From: Bostrychus sinensis
Taxonomy: Eukaryota > Chordata > Actinopteri > Gobiiformes > Eleotridae
DNA: 64,000 bases
Reading direction: 5' to 3'
Assembly: GCA_020698575.1 (NCBI GenBank)
Contig: CM036239.1
Span: forward strand, 47,767,763 to 47,831,762
Made by a program: the position numbers and the translations under genes. The notes under the pieces were generated by a model. It was not told where the DNA came from, did no database searches, and worked only from the letters and a program-made list of their open reading frames with translations. The first letter of the stretch is position 1. Every line of letters starts with the position of its first letter. Below are positions 1-13,227 of this stretch, one piece after another.

Positions 1-584
1 AGCTTTTTCTGCTTATTCTGCTTCTGCCTTCTAATTCAGCCTTATACAGTTTTTGCATTTTGTGCCATTTTATGCCACTTTTCTGCCCCATTCATTTCTA
101 ATGGGACTTTTGCAATTTATTGTCTATCATTTTACATTTTATACATTTTTTGGTACAACCAGCATTTTAGTGATTTGTGCAATTTCAGGCCATGTTCCCT
201 TTATTCAATTCCTATTGTGCCACCTGTCATATTATGCCATTCTGCCCCATTCTGCCTTTCTGCCCTTCCCTTTTGCTTTTTCAACTTTTTCTGCTTTTTT
301 AAGCTTTTTCTGCTTATTCTGCTTCTGCCTTCTAATTCTGCCTTTTACAGTTTTTGCAAATTGTGCCATTTTATGCCATCTTTCTGCAAATTCAAATTTT
401 CTGCTTTTCCTTATGCAAATTCATTATTTCTGCCTTTCCTTCTGCAACTTCTGGTCATTCTGCTCTTTCTGCTTCTGCTAAATAATTCTGCTTTTTAACG
501 ATTTTGCAATTTATGCCATTTTATGCCATCAATTTTTCAGCTTACGCAAACACTCGCAATGGCTTCTGCCATTGCAATTTCTAG
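1..584 (+). repeat. Array unit 0, left-truncated by the window
   Basis: Only the 3' part of a unit is present: a ~300-bp subrepeat, one short subrepeat, then the 3' module with CTAG at 581-584. It closely matches the ends of the units at 3681-5194 and 6832-8445. Confidence 0.85.
541..584 (+). other. 3' terminal module of a unit (reference copy)
   Basis: In order: TACGCAAACACTC (543-555), stem GCAATGGC (556-563), loop TTCT, stem GCCATTGC (568-575), AATTT, CTAG (581-584). I read the stem-loop and CTAG unchanged in all 31 copies, while cores and headers vary. The last copy is at 46706-46747. A short palindrome just inside a CTRR-type end is the classic Helitron 3' signature. Confidence 0.85.
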
Positions 585-2203
585 TTATTATTATTATTAT
601 ATTTTTTTCCCGTTTTTCGGTTCGTTTCACGCCTTCAGCAGTTTAACCAATTTTTGCCATTTTTACATATAATGTTTGTGGTCATTGGGAGAATTATGCT
701 ATTACTTTTGGCAGTTCTACCACTTATGGTTTTTGTGCAAAATGCCATTTTATGCCGTATTTTTCCCATTGACTTATAATGGGGCTTGTACAAATTCATG
801 TTTTTTGCACATTTTTCTGCCACTTATGGCCTTTATGCTCATTGTGCTTATTCTGCCATTCATTATGCTTCGTTTCACCAGCAGTTCAGCCATTTAAAGT
901 GTTTGTGGTTTGCGCTATTTTATGCCATTTTTCTTCCCCATTCATTTCTAAAGGGACTTTTGCCATTTATTGTCTATCCTTGTACTTTTTATACATTTTT
1001 TGGTACAACCAGCATTTTAGTGATTTGTGCAGTTTCAGGCCATGTTCCCTCTATTCAATTCTATTGTGCCACCTGCCATATTATGCCATTATGCCCCATT
1101 ATGCCTTTCTGCCCTTCTGCCCTTCCCTTTTGCTTTTTAAACTTTTTCTGCTTTTTTAAGGTTTTTATGCTTATTCTGCTTCTGCCTTCTAATTCTGCCT
1201 TTTACAGTTTTTGCATTTTGTGCCATTTAATGCCACTTTTCTGCCCCATTCATTTTTAATGGGACTTTTGCAAAATCATAATTTCTGCCTTTTTTTTTTG
1301 CAAATTCTGCCCTTTTTGGTCATTTTGCTTGTGCTACTTTTAACCAATAATTCTGCCTTTTACAGTTTTTGCATTTTGTGCCGTTTTATGCCATTTTTCT
1401 GCCCAATTCATTTCTAATGGGACTTTTGGCCTTTATGGTCTATCATTATACTTTTTATAATTTTTTTTGGTACAACCAGCATTTTTGTGATTTGTGCAAT
1501 TTCTGGTCATGTTCCCTCTATTCAATTCTATTGTGCCACCTGCCATATTATGCCATTCTGCTCCATTCTGCCTTTCCCATTTTCCTTTGCTTTTAAACTT
1601 TTTCTGCACTTTTACACCCCTTCTGCTTATTCTGCTTCTGCTACTTTAAACCAATAGTTCTGCCTTTTACAATTTGTGCATTTTGTGCCGTTTTATGCCA
1701 TTTTTCTGCCCCATTCTGCCTTTCTGCCCTTCTCTTTTGCTTTTTCAACTTTTTCTGTTTTTTGAAGGTTTTTCTGCTTATTCTGCTTCTGCCTTTTACA
1801 GTTTTTGCATTTTGTGCCATTTTATGCCACTTTTCTGCAAATTAAAATTTTCTGCTTTTCCTTATGCAAATTTATTATTTCTGCCTTTCTTTCTGCAAAT
1901 TCTGCCATTTTTGGTCATTCTGCTCTTTCTGCTTCTGCTAAATTATTCTGCTTTTTAACGATTGTGCAAATTGTGCCATTTTATGCCATCTTTCTGCAAA
2001 TTCAAATTTTCTGCTTTTCCTTATGCAAATTCATTATTTCTGCCTTTCCTTCTGCAAATTCAGCTGTTTTTGGTCATTATGCTCTTTCTGCTTCTGCTAA
2101 ATAATTCTGCTTTTTAACGATTTTGCAATTTATGCTATTTTATGCCATAAATTTTTTAGCTTACGCAAACACTCGCAATGGCTTCTGCCATTGCAATTTC
2201 TAG
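585..2203 (+). repeat. Array unit 1 (1619 bp)
   Basis: Starts with an ATT tract and no hairpin module. The header is of family h1 (reads TACCAC and GCCGTATTT; lacks ACGCTC). It is nearly the same length and sequence as the units at 10084, 14736 and 21109. Confidence 0.85.
609..900 (+). other. Conserved unit header (reference copy)
   Basis: The sequence from CCCGTTTTTCGG through CAGCCATTTAAAG is the least subrepeat-like part of the unit and occurs once per unit, about 30 times. It is the best anchor for counting units. Family-specific variants at about ten positions define h1, h2 and h3. Short open frames here on both strands recur only because the DNA does. Confidence 0.8.
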
Positions 2204-3680
2204 TTATTATTATTATTATTATTATATTTTTTTCCCGTTTTTCGGTTCGTTTCACGCCTTCAGCAGTTTAACCAATTTTTGCCATTTTTACATATAATGT
2301 TTGTGGTCATTGGGAGAATTATGCTATTACTTTTGGCAGTTCTACCACTTATGGTTTTTGTGCAAAATGCCATTTTATGCCAGTATTTTTCCCATTGACT
2401 TATAATGGGGCTTGTACAAATTCATGTTTTTTGCACATTTTTCTGCCACTTATGGCCTTTATGCTCATTGTGCTTATTCTGCCATTCATTATGCTTCGTT
2501 TAAGCCAGCAGTTCAGCCATTTAAAGTGTTTGTGGTTCGTGCTATTTTATGCCATTTTCTGCCCCATTCATTTCTAAAGGGACTTTTGCCATTTATTGTC
2601 TATCCTTGTAACTTTTAATACATTTTTTGGTACAACCAGCATTTTAGTGATTTGTGCAGTTTCAGGCCATGTTCCCTCTATTCAATTCTATTGTGCCACC
2701 TGCCATATTATGCCATTCTGCCCCATTATGCCTTTCTGCCCTTCTGCCCTTCCCTTTTGCTTTTTAAACTTTTTCTGCTTTTTTAAGGTTTTTATGCTTA
2801 TTCTGCTTCTGCCTTCTAATTCTGCCTTTTACAGTTTTTGCATTTTGTGCCATTTAATGCCACTTTTCTGCCCCATTCATTTTTAATGGGACTTTTGCAA
2901 ATTCATATTTTCTGCCTTTTCTTTTGCAAATTCTGCCCTTTTTGGTCATTCTGCCTGTTCTTATTCTGCTTCTGCTACTTTTAACCAATAATTCTGCCGT
3001 TTACAGTTTTTGCAAATTGTGCCATTTTATGCCATCTTTCTGCAAAATCATAATTTCTGCCTTTCCTTTTGCAAATTCTGCCCTTTTTGGTCATTTTGCT
3101 TGTGCTACTTTTAACCAATAATTCTGCCTTTTACAGTTTTTGCATTTTGTGCCGTTTTATGCCATTTTTCTGCCCAATTAATTTCTAATGGGACTTTTGG
3201 CCTTTATGGTCTATCATTATACTTTTTATAATTTTTTTTGGTACAACCAGCATTTTTGTGATTTGTGCAATTTCTGGCCATGTTCCCTCTATTCAATTCT
3301 ATTGTGCCACCTGCCATATTATGCCATTCTGCCCCATTCTGCCTTTCTACCCTTTCCTTTTGCTTTTTCAACTTTTTCTGCTTTTTTAAGCTTTTTCTGC
3401 TTATTCTGCTTCTGCCTTCTAATTCAGCCTTTTACAGTTTTTGCATTTTGTGCCATTTTATGCCACTTTTCAGCAAATTCAAAGTTTCTGCTTTTCCTTA
3501 TGCAAATTCATTATTTCTGCCTTTCCTTCTGCAAATTCTGCAGTTTTTGGTCATTCTGCTCTTTCTGTTTCTGCTAACTTATTCTGCTTTTTAACGATTT
3601 TGCAATTTATGCTATTTTATGCCATAAATTTTTTAGCTTACGCAAACACTCGCAATGGCTTCTGCCATTGCAATTTCTAG
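2204..3680 (+). repeat. Array unit 2 (1477 bp)
   Basis: Header h1 with a private change (GCCAGTATTT). It is one short subrepeat shorter than unit 1, and its core resembles the units at 16355 and 35203. Confidence 0.85.
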
Positions 3681-5194
3681 TTATTATTGAGTGTTTGCGT
3701 AGCATTACGCAAACACTAATTGTTATGGAAGTTCTTTATTATTATTATTCAGGATTTTTCCCGTTTTTCGGTTCGTTTCACGCCTTCAGCAGTTTAACCA
3801 ATTTTTGCCATTTTTACATATAATGTTTGTGGTCATTGGGAGAATTATGCTATTACTTTTGGCAGTTCTGCCACTTATGGTTTTTGTGCAAAATGCCATT
3901 TTATGCCATATTTTTCCCATTGACTTATAATGGGGCTTGTACAAATTCATGTTTTTTGCACATTTTTCTGCCACTTATGCCCTTTACGCTCATTGTGCTC
4001 ATTCTGCCAATGGTTCTGCTTCGTTTAAGCAGCAGTTCAGCCATTTAAAGTGTTTGTGGTTTGCGCTATTTTATGCCATTTTTCTGCCCCATTCATTTCT
4101 AATGGGACTTTTGCCATTTATTGTCTATCCTTAAACTTTTAATAAATTTTTTGGTACAACTAGCATTTTAGTGATTTGTGCAGTTTCAGGCCATGTTCCC
4201 TCTATTCAATTCTATTGTGCCACCTGCCATATTATGCCATTCTGCCCCATTATGCCTTTCTGCTCTTCTGCCCTTCCCTTTTGCTTTTTAAACTTTTTCT
4301 GCTTTTTAAAGCTTTTTCTGCTTATTCTGCTTCTGCCTTCTAATTCTGCCTTTTACAGTTTTTGCATTTTGTGCCATTTTATGCCACTTTTCTGTCCCAT
4401 TCATTTCCAATGGGACTTTTGCAATTTATTGTTTATTCTTATACTTTTTATACATTTTTTGGTAAAAGCAGCATTTTAGTGATTTGTGCAATTTCAGGCC
4501 ATGTTCCCTCTTTTCAATTCTATTGTGCCACCTGCCATATTATGCCATTCTGCCCCATTACTGCCTTTCTGCCCTTCCCTTTTGCTTTTTAAACTTTTTC
4601 TGCTTTTTTAAGCTTTTTCTGCTTATTCTGCTTCTGCCTTCTAATTCAGCCTTATACAGTTTTTGCATTTTGTGCCATTTTATGCCACTTTTCTGCCCCA
4701 TTCATTTCTAATGGGACTTTTGCAATTTATTGTCTATCATTTTACATTTTATACATTTTTTGGTACAACCAGCATTTTAGTGATTTGTGCAATTTCAGGC
4801 CATGTTCCCTTTATTCAATTCCTATTGTGCCACCTGTCATATTATGCCATTCTGCCCCATTCTGCCTTTCTGCCCTTCCCTTTTGCTTTTTCAACTTTTT
4901 CTGCTTTTTTAAGCTTTTTCTGCTTATTCTGCTTCTGCCTTCTAATTCTGCCTTTTACAGTTTTTGCAAATTGTGCCATTTTATGCCATCTTTCTGCAAA
5001 TTCAAATTTTCTGCTTTTCCTTATGCAAATTCATTATTTCTGCCTTTCCTTCTGCAACTTCTGGTCATTCTGCTCTTTCTGCTTCTGCTAAATAATTCTG
5101 CTTTTTAACGATTTTGCAATTTATGCCATTTTATGCCATCAATTTTTCAGCTTACGCAAACACTCGCAATGGCTTCTGCCATTGCAATTTCTAG
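3681..5194 (+). repeat. Array unit 3 (1514 bp) with one 5' hairpin
   Basis: The hairpin module begins at 3689, followed by ATT repeats and CAGGATTTTTCCCG. The header is of family h2 (CCCTTTACGCTC). It is near-identical to the unit at 6832 apart from the number of hairpin modules. Confidence 0.85.
3689..3740 (+). other. 5' hairpin module (reference copy, ~52 bp)
   Basis: GAGTGTTTGCGTA, loop GCAT, then TACGCAAACACT form a 12-bp perfect hairpin, followed by AATTGTTATGGAAGTTC and ATT repeats. Other copies begin at 6834, 6886, 6941, 11704, 13230, 19600, 24041, 24093, 24145, 28755, 32024, 33698, 36686 and 40978 (15 copies at 11 junctions). Its first 13 bases are the inverted complement of the subterminal motif of the 3' module. 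Confidence 0.85.
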
Positions 5195-6831
5195 TTATTA
5201 TTATTATTATTATTATATTTTTTTCCCGTTTTTCGGTTCGTTTCACGCCTTCAGCAGTTTAACCAATTTTTGCCATTTTTACATATAATGTTTGTGGTCA
5301 TTGGGAGAATTATGCTACTACTTTTGGCAGTTCTGCCACTTATGGTTTTTGTGCAAAATGCCATTTTATGCCATATTTTTCCCATTGACTTATAATGGGG
5401 CTTGTACAAATTCATGTTTTTTGCACATTTTTCTGCCACTTATGGCCTTTATGCTCATTGTGCTCATTCTGCCAATGGTTCTGCTTCATTTAAGCAGCAG
5501 TTCAGCCATTTAAAGTGTTTGTGGTTTGTGCTATTTTATGCCATTTTTCTGCCCCATTCATTTCTAATGGGACTTTTGCCATTTATTGTCTATCCTTATA
5601 CTTTTTATACATTTTTTGGTACAACCAGCATTTTAGTGATTTGTGCAGTTTCAGGCCATGTTCCCTCTATTCAATTCTATTGTGCCACCTGCCATATTAT
5701 GCCATTCTGCCCCATTATGCCTTTCTGCCCTTCTGCCCTTCCCTTTTGCTTTTTAAACTTTTTCTGCTTTTTAAAGCTTTTTCTGCTTATTCTGCTTCTG
5801 CCTTCTAATTCTGCCTTTTACAGTTTTTGCATTTTGTGCCATTTTATGCCACTTTTCTGCCCCATTCATTTTTAATGGGACTTTTGCAAATTCATATTTT
5901 CTGCCTTTTCTTTTGCAAATTCTGCCCTTTTTGGTCATTCTGCCTGTTCTTATGCTTCTGCCTTCTAATTCTGCCTTTTACAGTTTTTGCATTTTGTGCT
6001 ATTTTATGCCACTTTTTGCAAATAAAAATTTTTTGCTTTTCATTATGCAAATTTATTATTTCTGCCTTTCCTTCTGCAAATTCTGCCGTTTTTGGTCATT
6101 CTGCTCTTTCTGCTTCTGCCTTTTACAGTTTTTGCATTTTGTTGCATTTTATGCCACTTTTCTGCCCCATTCCTTTCTAATGGGACTTTTGGCCTTTATG
6201 GTCTATCATTATACTTTTTATAATTTTTTTTTGTTACAACCAGCATTTTTGTGATTTGTGCAATTTCAGGCCATGTTCCCTTTATTCAATTCTATTGTGC
6301 CACCTGCCATATTATGCCATTCTGCCCCATTATGCCTTTCTGCCCTTCCCTTTTGCTTTTTCAACTTTTCTGCTTTTTTAAGCTTTTTCTGCTTATTCTG
6401 CTTCTGCCTTGTAATTCTGCCTTTTACAGTTTTTGCATTTTGTGCCATTTTATGCCATCTTTCTGCAAATTCAAATTTTCTGCTTTTCATTATGCAAATG
6501 TACTATTTCTGCCTTTCCTTCTGCAAATTCTGCCGTTTTTGGTCATTCTGCTCTTTCTGCTTCTGCCTTCTAATTCTGCTTTTTAACGATTTTGCAAATT
6601 GTGCCATTTTATGCCATCTTTCTGCAAATTCAAATTTTCTGCTTTTCCTTATGCAAATTCATTATTTCTGCCTTTCCTTCTGCAAATTCTGCCGTTTTTG
6701 GTCATTATGCTCTTTCTGCTTCTGCTAAATAATTCTGCTTTTTAACGATTTTGCAATTTATGCTATTTTATGCCATAAATTTTTTAGCTTACGCAAACAC
6801 TCGCAATGGCTTCTGCCATTGCAATTTCTAG
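5195..6831 (+). repeat. Array unit 4 (1637 bp)
   Basis: No hairpin. The header is of family h3 (CTACTACTTTTGG, GGTTCTGCTTCAT). It pairs with unit 3 as a two-unit block that recurs at 6832-10083. Confidence 0.85.
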
Positions 6832-8445
6832 TTGAGTGTTTGCGTAGCATTACGCAAACACTAATTGTTATGGAAGTTCTTTATTGAGTGTTTGCGTAGC
6901 ATTACGCAAACACTAATTGTTATGGAAGTTCTTTATTATTGAGTGTTTGCGTAGCATTACGCAAACACTAATTGTTATGGAAGTTCTTTATTATTATTAT
7001 TCAGGATTTTTCCCGTTTTTCGGTTCGTTTCACGCCTTCAGCAGTTTAACCAATTTTTGCCATTTTTACATATAATGTTTGTGGTCATTGGGAGAATTAT
7101 GCTATTACTTTTGGCAGTTCTGCCACTTATGGTTTTTGTGCAAAATGCCATTTTATGCCATATTTTTCCCATTGACTTATAATGGGGCTTGTACAAATTC
7201 ATGTTTTTTGCACATTTTTCTGCCACTTATGCCCTTTACGCTCATTGTGCTCATTCTGCCAATGGTTCTGCTTCGTTTAAGCAGCAGTTCAGCCATTTAA
7301 AGTGTTTGTGGTTTGCGCTATTTTATGCCATTTTTCTGCCCCATTCATTTCTAATGGGACTTTTGCCATTTATTGTCTATCCTTAAACTTTTAATAAATT
7401 TTTTGGTACAACTAGCATTTTAGTGATTTGTGCAGTTTCAGGCCATGTTCCCTCTATTCAATTCTATTGAGCCACCTGCCATATTATGCCATTCTGCCCC
7501 ATTATGCCTTTCTGCTCTTCTGCCCTTCCCTTTTGCTTTTTAAACTTTTTCTGCTTTTTAAAGCTTTTTCTGCTTATTCTGCTTCTGCCTTCTAATTCTG
7601 CCTTTTACAGTTTTTGCATTTTGTGCCATTTTATGCCACTTTTCTGCCCCATTCATTTCCAATGGGACTTTTGCAATTTATTGTTTATTCTTATACTTTT
7701 TATACATTTTTTGGTAAAAGCAGCATTTTAGTGATTTGTGCAATTTCAGGCCATGTTCCCTCTTTTCAATTCTATTGTGCCACCTGCCATATTATGCCAT
7801 TCTGCCCCATTACGCCTTTCTGCCCTTCCCTTTTGCTTTTTAAACTTTTTCTGCTTTTTTAAGCTTTTTCTGCTTATTCTGCTTCTGCCTTCTAATTCAG
7901 CCTTATACAGTTTTTGCATTTTGTGCCATTTTATGCCACTTTTCTGCCCCATTCATTTCTAATGGGACTTTTGCAATTTATTGTCTATCATTTTACATTT
8001 TATACATTTTTTGGTACAACCAGCATTTTAGTGATTTGTGCAATTTCAGGCCATGTTCCCTTTATTCAATTCCTATTGTGCCACCTGTCATATTATGCCA
8101 TTCTGCCCCATTCTGCCTTTCTGCCCTTCCCTTTTGCTTTTTCAACTTTTTCTGCTTTTTTAAGCTTTTTCTGCTTATTCTGCTTCTGCCTTCTAATTCT
8201 GCCTTTTACAGTTTTTGCAAATTGTGCCATTTTATGCCATCTTTCTGCAAATTCAAATTTTCTGCTTTTCCTTATGCAAATTCATTATTTCTGCCTTTCC
8301 TTCTGCAACTTCTGGTCATTCTGCTCTTTCTGCTTCTGCTAAATAATTCTGCTTTTTAACGATTTTGCAATTTATGCCATTTTATGCCATCAATTTTTCA
8401 GCTTACGCAAACACTCGCAATGGCTTCTGCCATTGCAATTTCTAG
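6832..8445 (+). repeat. Array unit 5 (1614 bp) with three 5' hairpins
   Basis: Three successive hairpin modules begin at 6834, 6886 and 6941 before CAGGATTTTTCCCG and an h2 header. The rest matches unit 3 at an offset of about 3252 bp. Confidence 0.85.
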
Positions 8446-10083
8446 TTATTATTATTATTATTATTATATTTTTTTCCCGTTTTTCGGTTCGTTTCACGCC
8501 TTCAGCAGTTTAACCAATTTTTGCCATTTTTACATATAATGTTTGTGGTCATTGGGAGAATTATGCTACTACTTTTGGCAGTTCTGCCACTTATGGTTTT
8601 TGTGCAAAATGCCATTTTATGCCATATTTTTCCCATTGACTTATAATGGGGCTTGTACAAATTCATGTTTTTTGCACATTTTTCTGCCACTTATGGCCTT
8701 TATGCTCATTGTGCTCATTCTGCCAATGGTTCTGCTTCATTTAAGCAGCAGTTCAGCCATTTAAAGTGTTTGTGGTTTGTGCTATTTTCTGCCATTTTTC
8801 TGCCCCATTCATTTCTAATGGGACTTTTGCCATTTATTGTCTATCCTTATACTTTTTATACATTTTTTGGTACAACCAGCATTTTAGTGATTTGTGCAAT
8901 TTCAGGCCATGTTCCCTCTATTCATTTCTATTGTGCAACCTGCCATATTATGCCATTCTGCCCCATTATGCCTTTCTGCCCTTCTGCCCTTCCCTTTTGC
9001 TTTTTAAACTTTTTCTGCTTTTTAAAGCTTTTTCTGCTTATTCTGCTTCTGCCTTCTAATTCTGCCTTTTACAGTTTTTGCATTTTGTGCCATTTTATGC
9101 CACTTTTCTGCCCCATTCATTTTTAATGGGACTTTTGCAAATTCATATTTTCTGCCTTTTCTTTTGCAAATTCTGCCCTTTTTGGTCATTCTGCCTGTTC
9201 TTATGCTTCTGCCTTCTAATTCTGCCTTTTACAGTTTTTGCATTTTGTGCTATTTTATGCCACTTTTTTGCAAATAAAAATTTTTTGCTTTTCATTATGC
9301 AAATTTATTATTTCTGCCTTTCCTTCTGCAAATTCTGCCGTTTTTGGTCATTCTGCTCTTTCTGCTTCTGCCTTTTACAGTTTTTGCATTTTGTTGCATT
9401 TTATGCCACTTTTCTGCCCCATTCCTTTCTAATGGGACTTTTGGCCTTTATGGTCTATCATTATACTTTTTATAATTTTTTTTTGTTACAACCAGCATTT
9501 TTGTGATTTGTGCAATTTCAGGCCATGTTCCCTTTATTCAATTCTATTGTGCCACCTGCCATATTATGCCATTCTGCCCCATTATGCCTTTCTGCCCTTC
9601 CCTTTTGCTTTTTAAACTTTTCTGCTTTTTTAAGCTTTTTCTGCTTATTCTGCTTCTGCCTTGTAATTCTGCCTTTTACAGTTTTTGCATTTTGTGCCAT
9701 TTTATGCCATCTTTCTGCAAATTCAAATTTTCTGCTTTTCATTATGCAAATGTACTATTTCTGCCTTTCCTTCTGCAAATTCTGCCGTTTTTGGTCATTC
9801 TGCTCTTTCTGCTTCTGCCTTCTAATTCTGCTTTTTAACGATTTTGCAAATTGTGCCATTTTATGCCATCTTTCTGCAAATTCAAATTTTCTGCTTTTCC
9901 TTATGCAAATTCATTATTTCTGCCTTTCCTTCTGCAAATTCTGCCGTTTTTGGTCATTATGCTCTTTCTGCTTCTGCTAAATAATTCTGCTTTTTAACGA
10001 TTTTGCAATTTATGCTATTTTATGCCATAAATTTTTTAGCTTACGCAAACACTCGCAATGGCTTCTGCCATTGCAATTTCTAG
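8446..10083 (+). repeat. Array unit 6 (1638 bp)
   Basis: Header h3, no hairpin. It is a near-copy of unit 4 with a few substitutions (for example TTTTCTGCCATT at 8786 and GTGCAACCTGCC at 8934). Confidence 0.85.
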
Positions 10084-11698
10084 TTATTATTATATTTTTT
10101 TCCCGTTTTTCGGTTCGTTTCACGCCTTCAGCAGTTTAACCAATTTTTGCCATTTTTACATATAATGTTTGTGGTCATTGGGAGAATTATGCTATTACTT
10201 TTGGCAGTTCTACCACTTATGGTTTTTGTGCAAAATGCCATTTTATGCCGTATTTTTCCCATTGACTTATAATGGGGCTTGTACAAATTCATGTTTTTTG
10301 CACATTTTTCTGCCACTTATGGCCTTTATGCTCATTGTGCTTATTCTGCCATTCATTATGCTTCGTTTCACCAGCAGTTCAGCCATTTAAAGTGTTTGTG
10401 GTTTGCGCTATTTTATGCCATTTTTCTTCCCCATTCATTTCTAAAGGGACTTTTGCCATTTATTGTCTATCCTTGTACTTTTTATACATTTTTTGGTACA
10501 ACCAGCATTTTAGTGATTTGTGCAGTTTCAGGCCATGTTCCCTCTATTCAATTCTATTGTGCCACCTGCCATATTATGCCATTCTGCCCCATTATGCCTT
10601 TCTGCCCTTCTGCCCTTCCCTTTTGCTTTTTAAACTTTTTCTGCTTTTTTAAGGTTTTTATGCTTATTCTGCTTCTGCCTTCTAATTCTGCCTTTTACAG
10701 TTTTTGCATTTTGTGCCATCTAATGCCACTTTTCTGCCCCATTCATTTTTAATGGGACTTTTGCAAAATCATAATTTCTGCCTTTTTTTTTTGCAAATTC
10801 TGCCCTTTTTGGTCATTTTGCTTGTGCTACTTTTAACCAATAATTCTGCCTTTTACAGTTTTTGCATTTTGTGCCGTTTTATGCCATTTTTCTGCCCAAT
10901 TCATTTCTAATGGGACTTTTGGCCTTTATGGTCTATCATTATACTTTTTATAATTTTTTTTGGTACAACCAGCATTTTTGTGATTTGTGCAATTTCTGGC
11001 CATGTTCCCTCTATTCAATTCTATTGTGCCACCTGCCATATTATGCCATTCTGCTCCATTCTGCCTTTCCCATTTTCCTTTTGCTTTTTAAACTTTTTCT
11101 GCACTTTTACACCCCTTCTGCTTATTCTGCTTCTGCTACTTTAAACCAATAGTTCTGCCTTTTACAATTTGTGCATTTTGTGCCGTTTTATGCCATTTTT
11201 CTGCCCCATTCTGCCTTTCTGCCCTTCTCTTTTGCTTTTTCAACTTTTTCTGTTTTTTGAAGGTTTTTCTGCTTATTCTGCTTCTGCCTTTTACAGTTTT
11301 TGCATTTTGTGCCATTTTATGCCACTTTTCTGCAAATTAAAATTTTCTGCTTTTCCTTATGCAAATGTATTATTTCTGCCTTTCTTTCTGCAAATTCTGC
11401 CATTTTTGGTCATTCTGCTCTTTCTGCTTCTGCTAAATTATTCTGCTTTTTAACGATTGTGCAAATTGTGCCATTTTATGCCATCTTTCTGCAAATTCAA
11501 ATTTTCTGCTTTTTCTTATGCAAATTCATTATTTCTGCCTTTCCTTCTGCAAATTCAGCTGTTTTTGGTCATTATGCTCTTTCTGCTTCTGCTAAATAAT
11601 TCTGCTTTTTAACGATTTTGCAATTTATGCTATTTTATGCCATAAATTTTTTAGCTTACGCAAACACTCGCAATGGCTTCTGCCATTGCAATTTCTAG
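10084..11698 (+). repeat. Array unit 7 (1615 bp)
   Basis: Header h1 with a very short ATT tract. Same class as unit 1. Confidence 0.85.
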
Positions 11699-13227
11699 TT
11701 ATTGAGTGTTTGCGTAGCATTACGCAAACACTAATTGTTATGGAAGTTCTTTATTATTATTATTCAGGATTTTTCCCGTTTTTCGGTTCGTTTCACGCCT
11801 TCAGCAGTTTAACCAATTTTTGCCATTTTTACATATAATGTTTGTGGTCATTGGGAGAATTATGCTATTACTTTTGGCAGTTCTGCCACTTATGGTTTTT
11901 GTGCAAAATGCCATTTTATGCCATATTTTTCCCATTGACTTATAATGGGGCTTGTACAAATTCATGTTTTTTGCACATTTTTCTGCCACTTATGCCCTTT
12001 ACGCTCATTGTGCTCATTCTGCCAATGGTTCTGCTTCGTTTAAGCAGCAGTTCAGCCATTTAAAGTGTTTGTGGTTTGCGCTATTTTATGCCATTTTTCT
12101 GCCCCATTCATTTCTAATGGGACTTTTGCCATTTATTGTCTATCCTTAAACTTTTAATAAATTTTTTGGTACAACTAGCATTTTAGTGATTTGTGCAGTT
12201 TCAGGCCATGTTCCCTCTATTCAATTCTATTGATGCCACCTGCCATATTATGCCATTCTGCCCCATTATGCCTTTCTGCTCTTCTGCCCTTCCCTTTTGC
12301 TTTTTAAACTTTTTCTGCTTTTTAAAGCTTTTTCTGCTTATTCTGCTTCTGCCTTCTAATTCTGCCTTTTACAGTTTTTGCATTTTGTGCCATTTTATGC
12401 CACTTTTCTGCCCCATTCATTTCCAATGGGACTTTTGCAATTTATTGTTTATTCTTATACTTTTTATACATTTTTTGGTAAAAGCAGCATTTTAGTGATT
12501 TGTGCAATTTCAGGCCATGTTCCCTCTTTTCAATTCTATTGTGCCACCTGCCATATTATGCCATTCTGCCCCATTACGCCTTTCTGCCCTTCCCTTTTGC
12601 TTTTTAAACTTTTTCTGCTTTTTTAAGCTTTTTCTGCTTATTCTGCTTCTGCCTTCTAATTCAGCCTTATACAGTTTTTGCATTTTGTGCCATTTTATGC
12701 CACTTTTCTGCAAATTCAAATTTTCTGCTTTTCCTTATGCAAATTCATTATTTCTGCCTTTCTTTCTGCAAATTCTGCCATTTTTGGTCATTCTGCTCTT
12801 TCTGCTTCTGCTAAATAATTCTGCTTTTTAACGATTTTGCAAATTGTGCCATTTTATGCCATCTTTCTGCAAATTCAAATTTTCTGCTTTTCCTTATGCA
12901 GATTCATTATTTCTGCCTTTCCTTCTGCAAATTCTGCCGTTTTTGGTCATTCTGCTCTTTCTGCTTCTGCTAAATAATTCTGCTTTTTAACGATTTTGCA
13001 AATTGTGCTATTTTATGCCATCTTTCTGCAAATTCAAATTTTCTGCTCTTCCTTATGCAAATTCATTATTTCTGCCTTTCCTTCTGCAAATTCTGCCGTT
13101 TTTGGTCATTCTGCTCTTTCTGCTTCTGCTAAATAATTCTGCTTTTTAACGATTTATGCTATTTTATGCCATAAATTTTTTAGCTTACGCAAACACTCGC
13201 AATGGCTTCTGCCATTGCAATTTCTAG
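11699..13227 (+). repeat. Array unit 8 (1529 bp) with one 5' hairpin
   Basis: Hairpin at 11704, header h2. The 3' half has three consecutive ~159-bp short subrepeats in place of a long one, and the last is shortened before the 3' module. Confidence 0.85.
12839..13156 (+). repeat. Short (~159 bp) internal subrepeats, example run
   Basis: Two adjacent copies start at 12839 and 12998 (TTTTGCAAATTGTGC), each running through CTGCTAAATAATTCTGC to TTTTTAACGA. A truncated third copy follows. The number of these monomers accounts for much of the length difference between units. Confidence 0.75.

Noticed and set aside
609..640. CENP-B box in the unit header
   Set aside because: CCCGTTTTTCGGTTCG has some of the bases but lacks the required CGAA/TTCG at the right spacing, so a centromeric role cannot be claimed from this motif.
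3689..3740. Bacterial attachment site or rho-independent terminator from the GTTTGCGTA hairpin
   Set aside because: The hairpin recurs only at satellite junctions and pairs with the subterminal motif of the same unit. The context is a fish genome.
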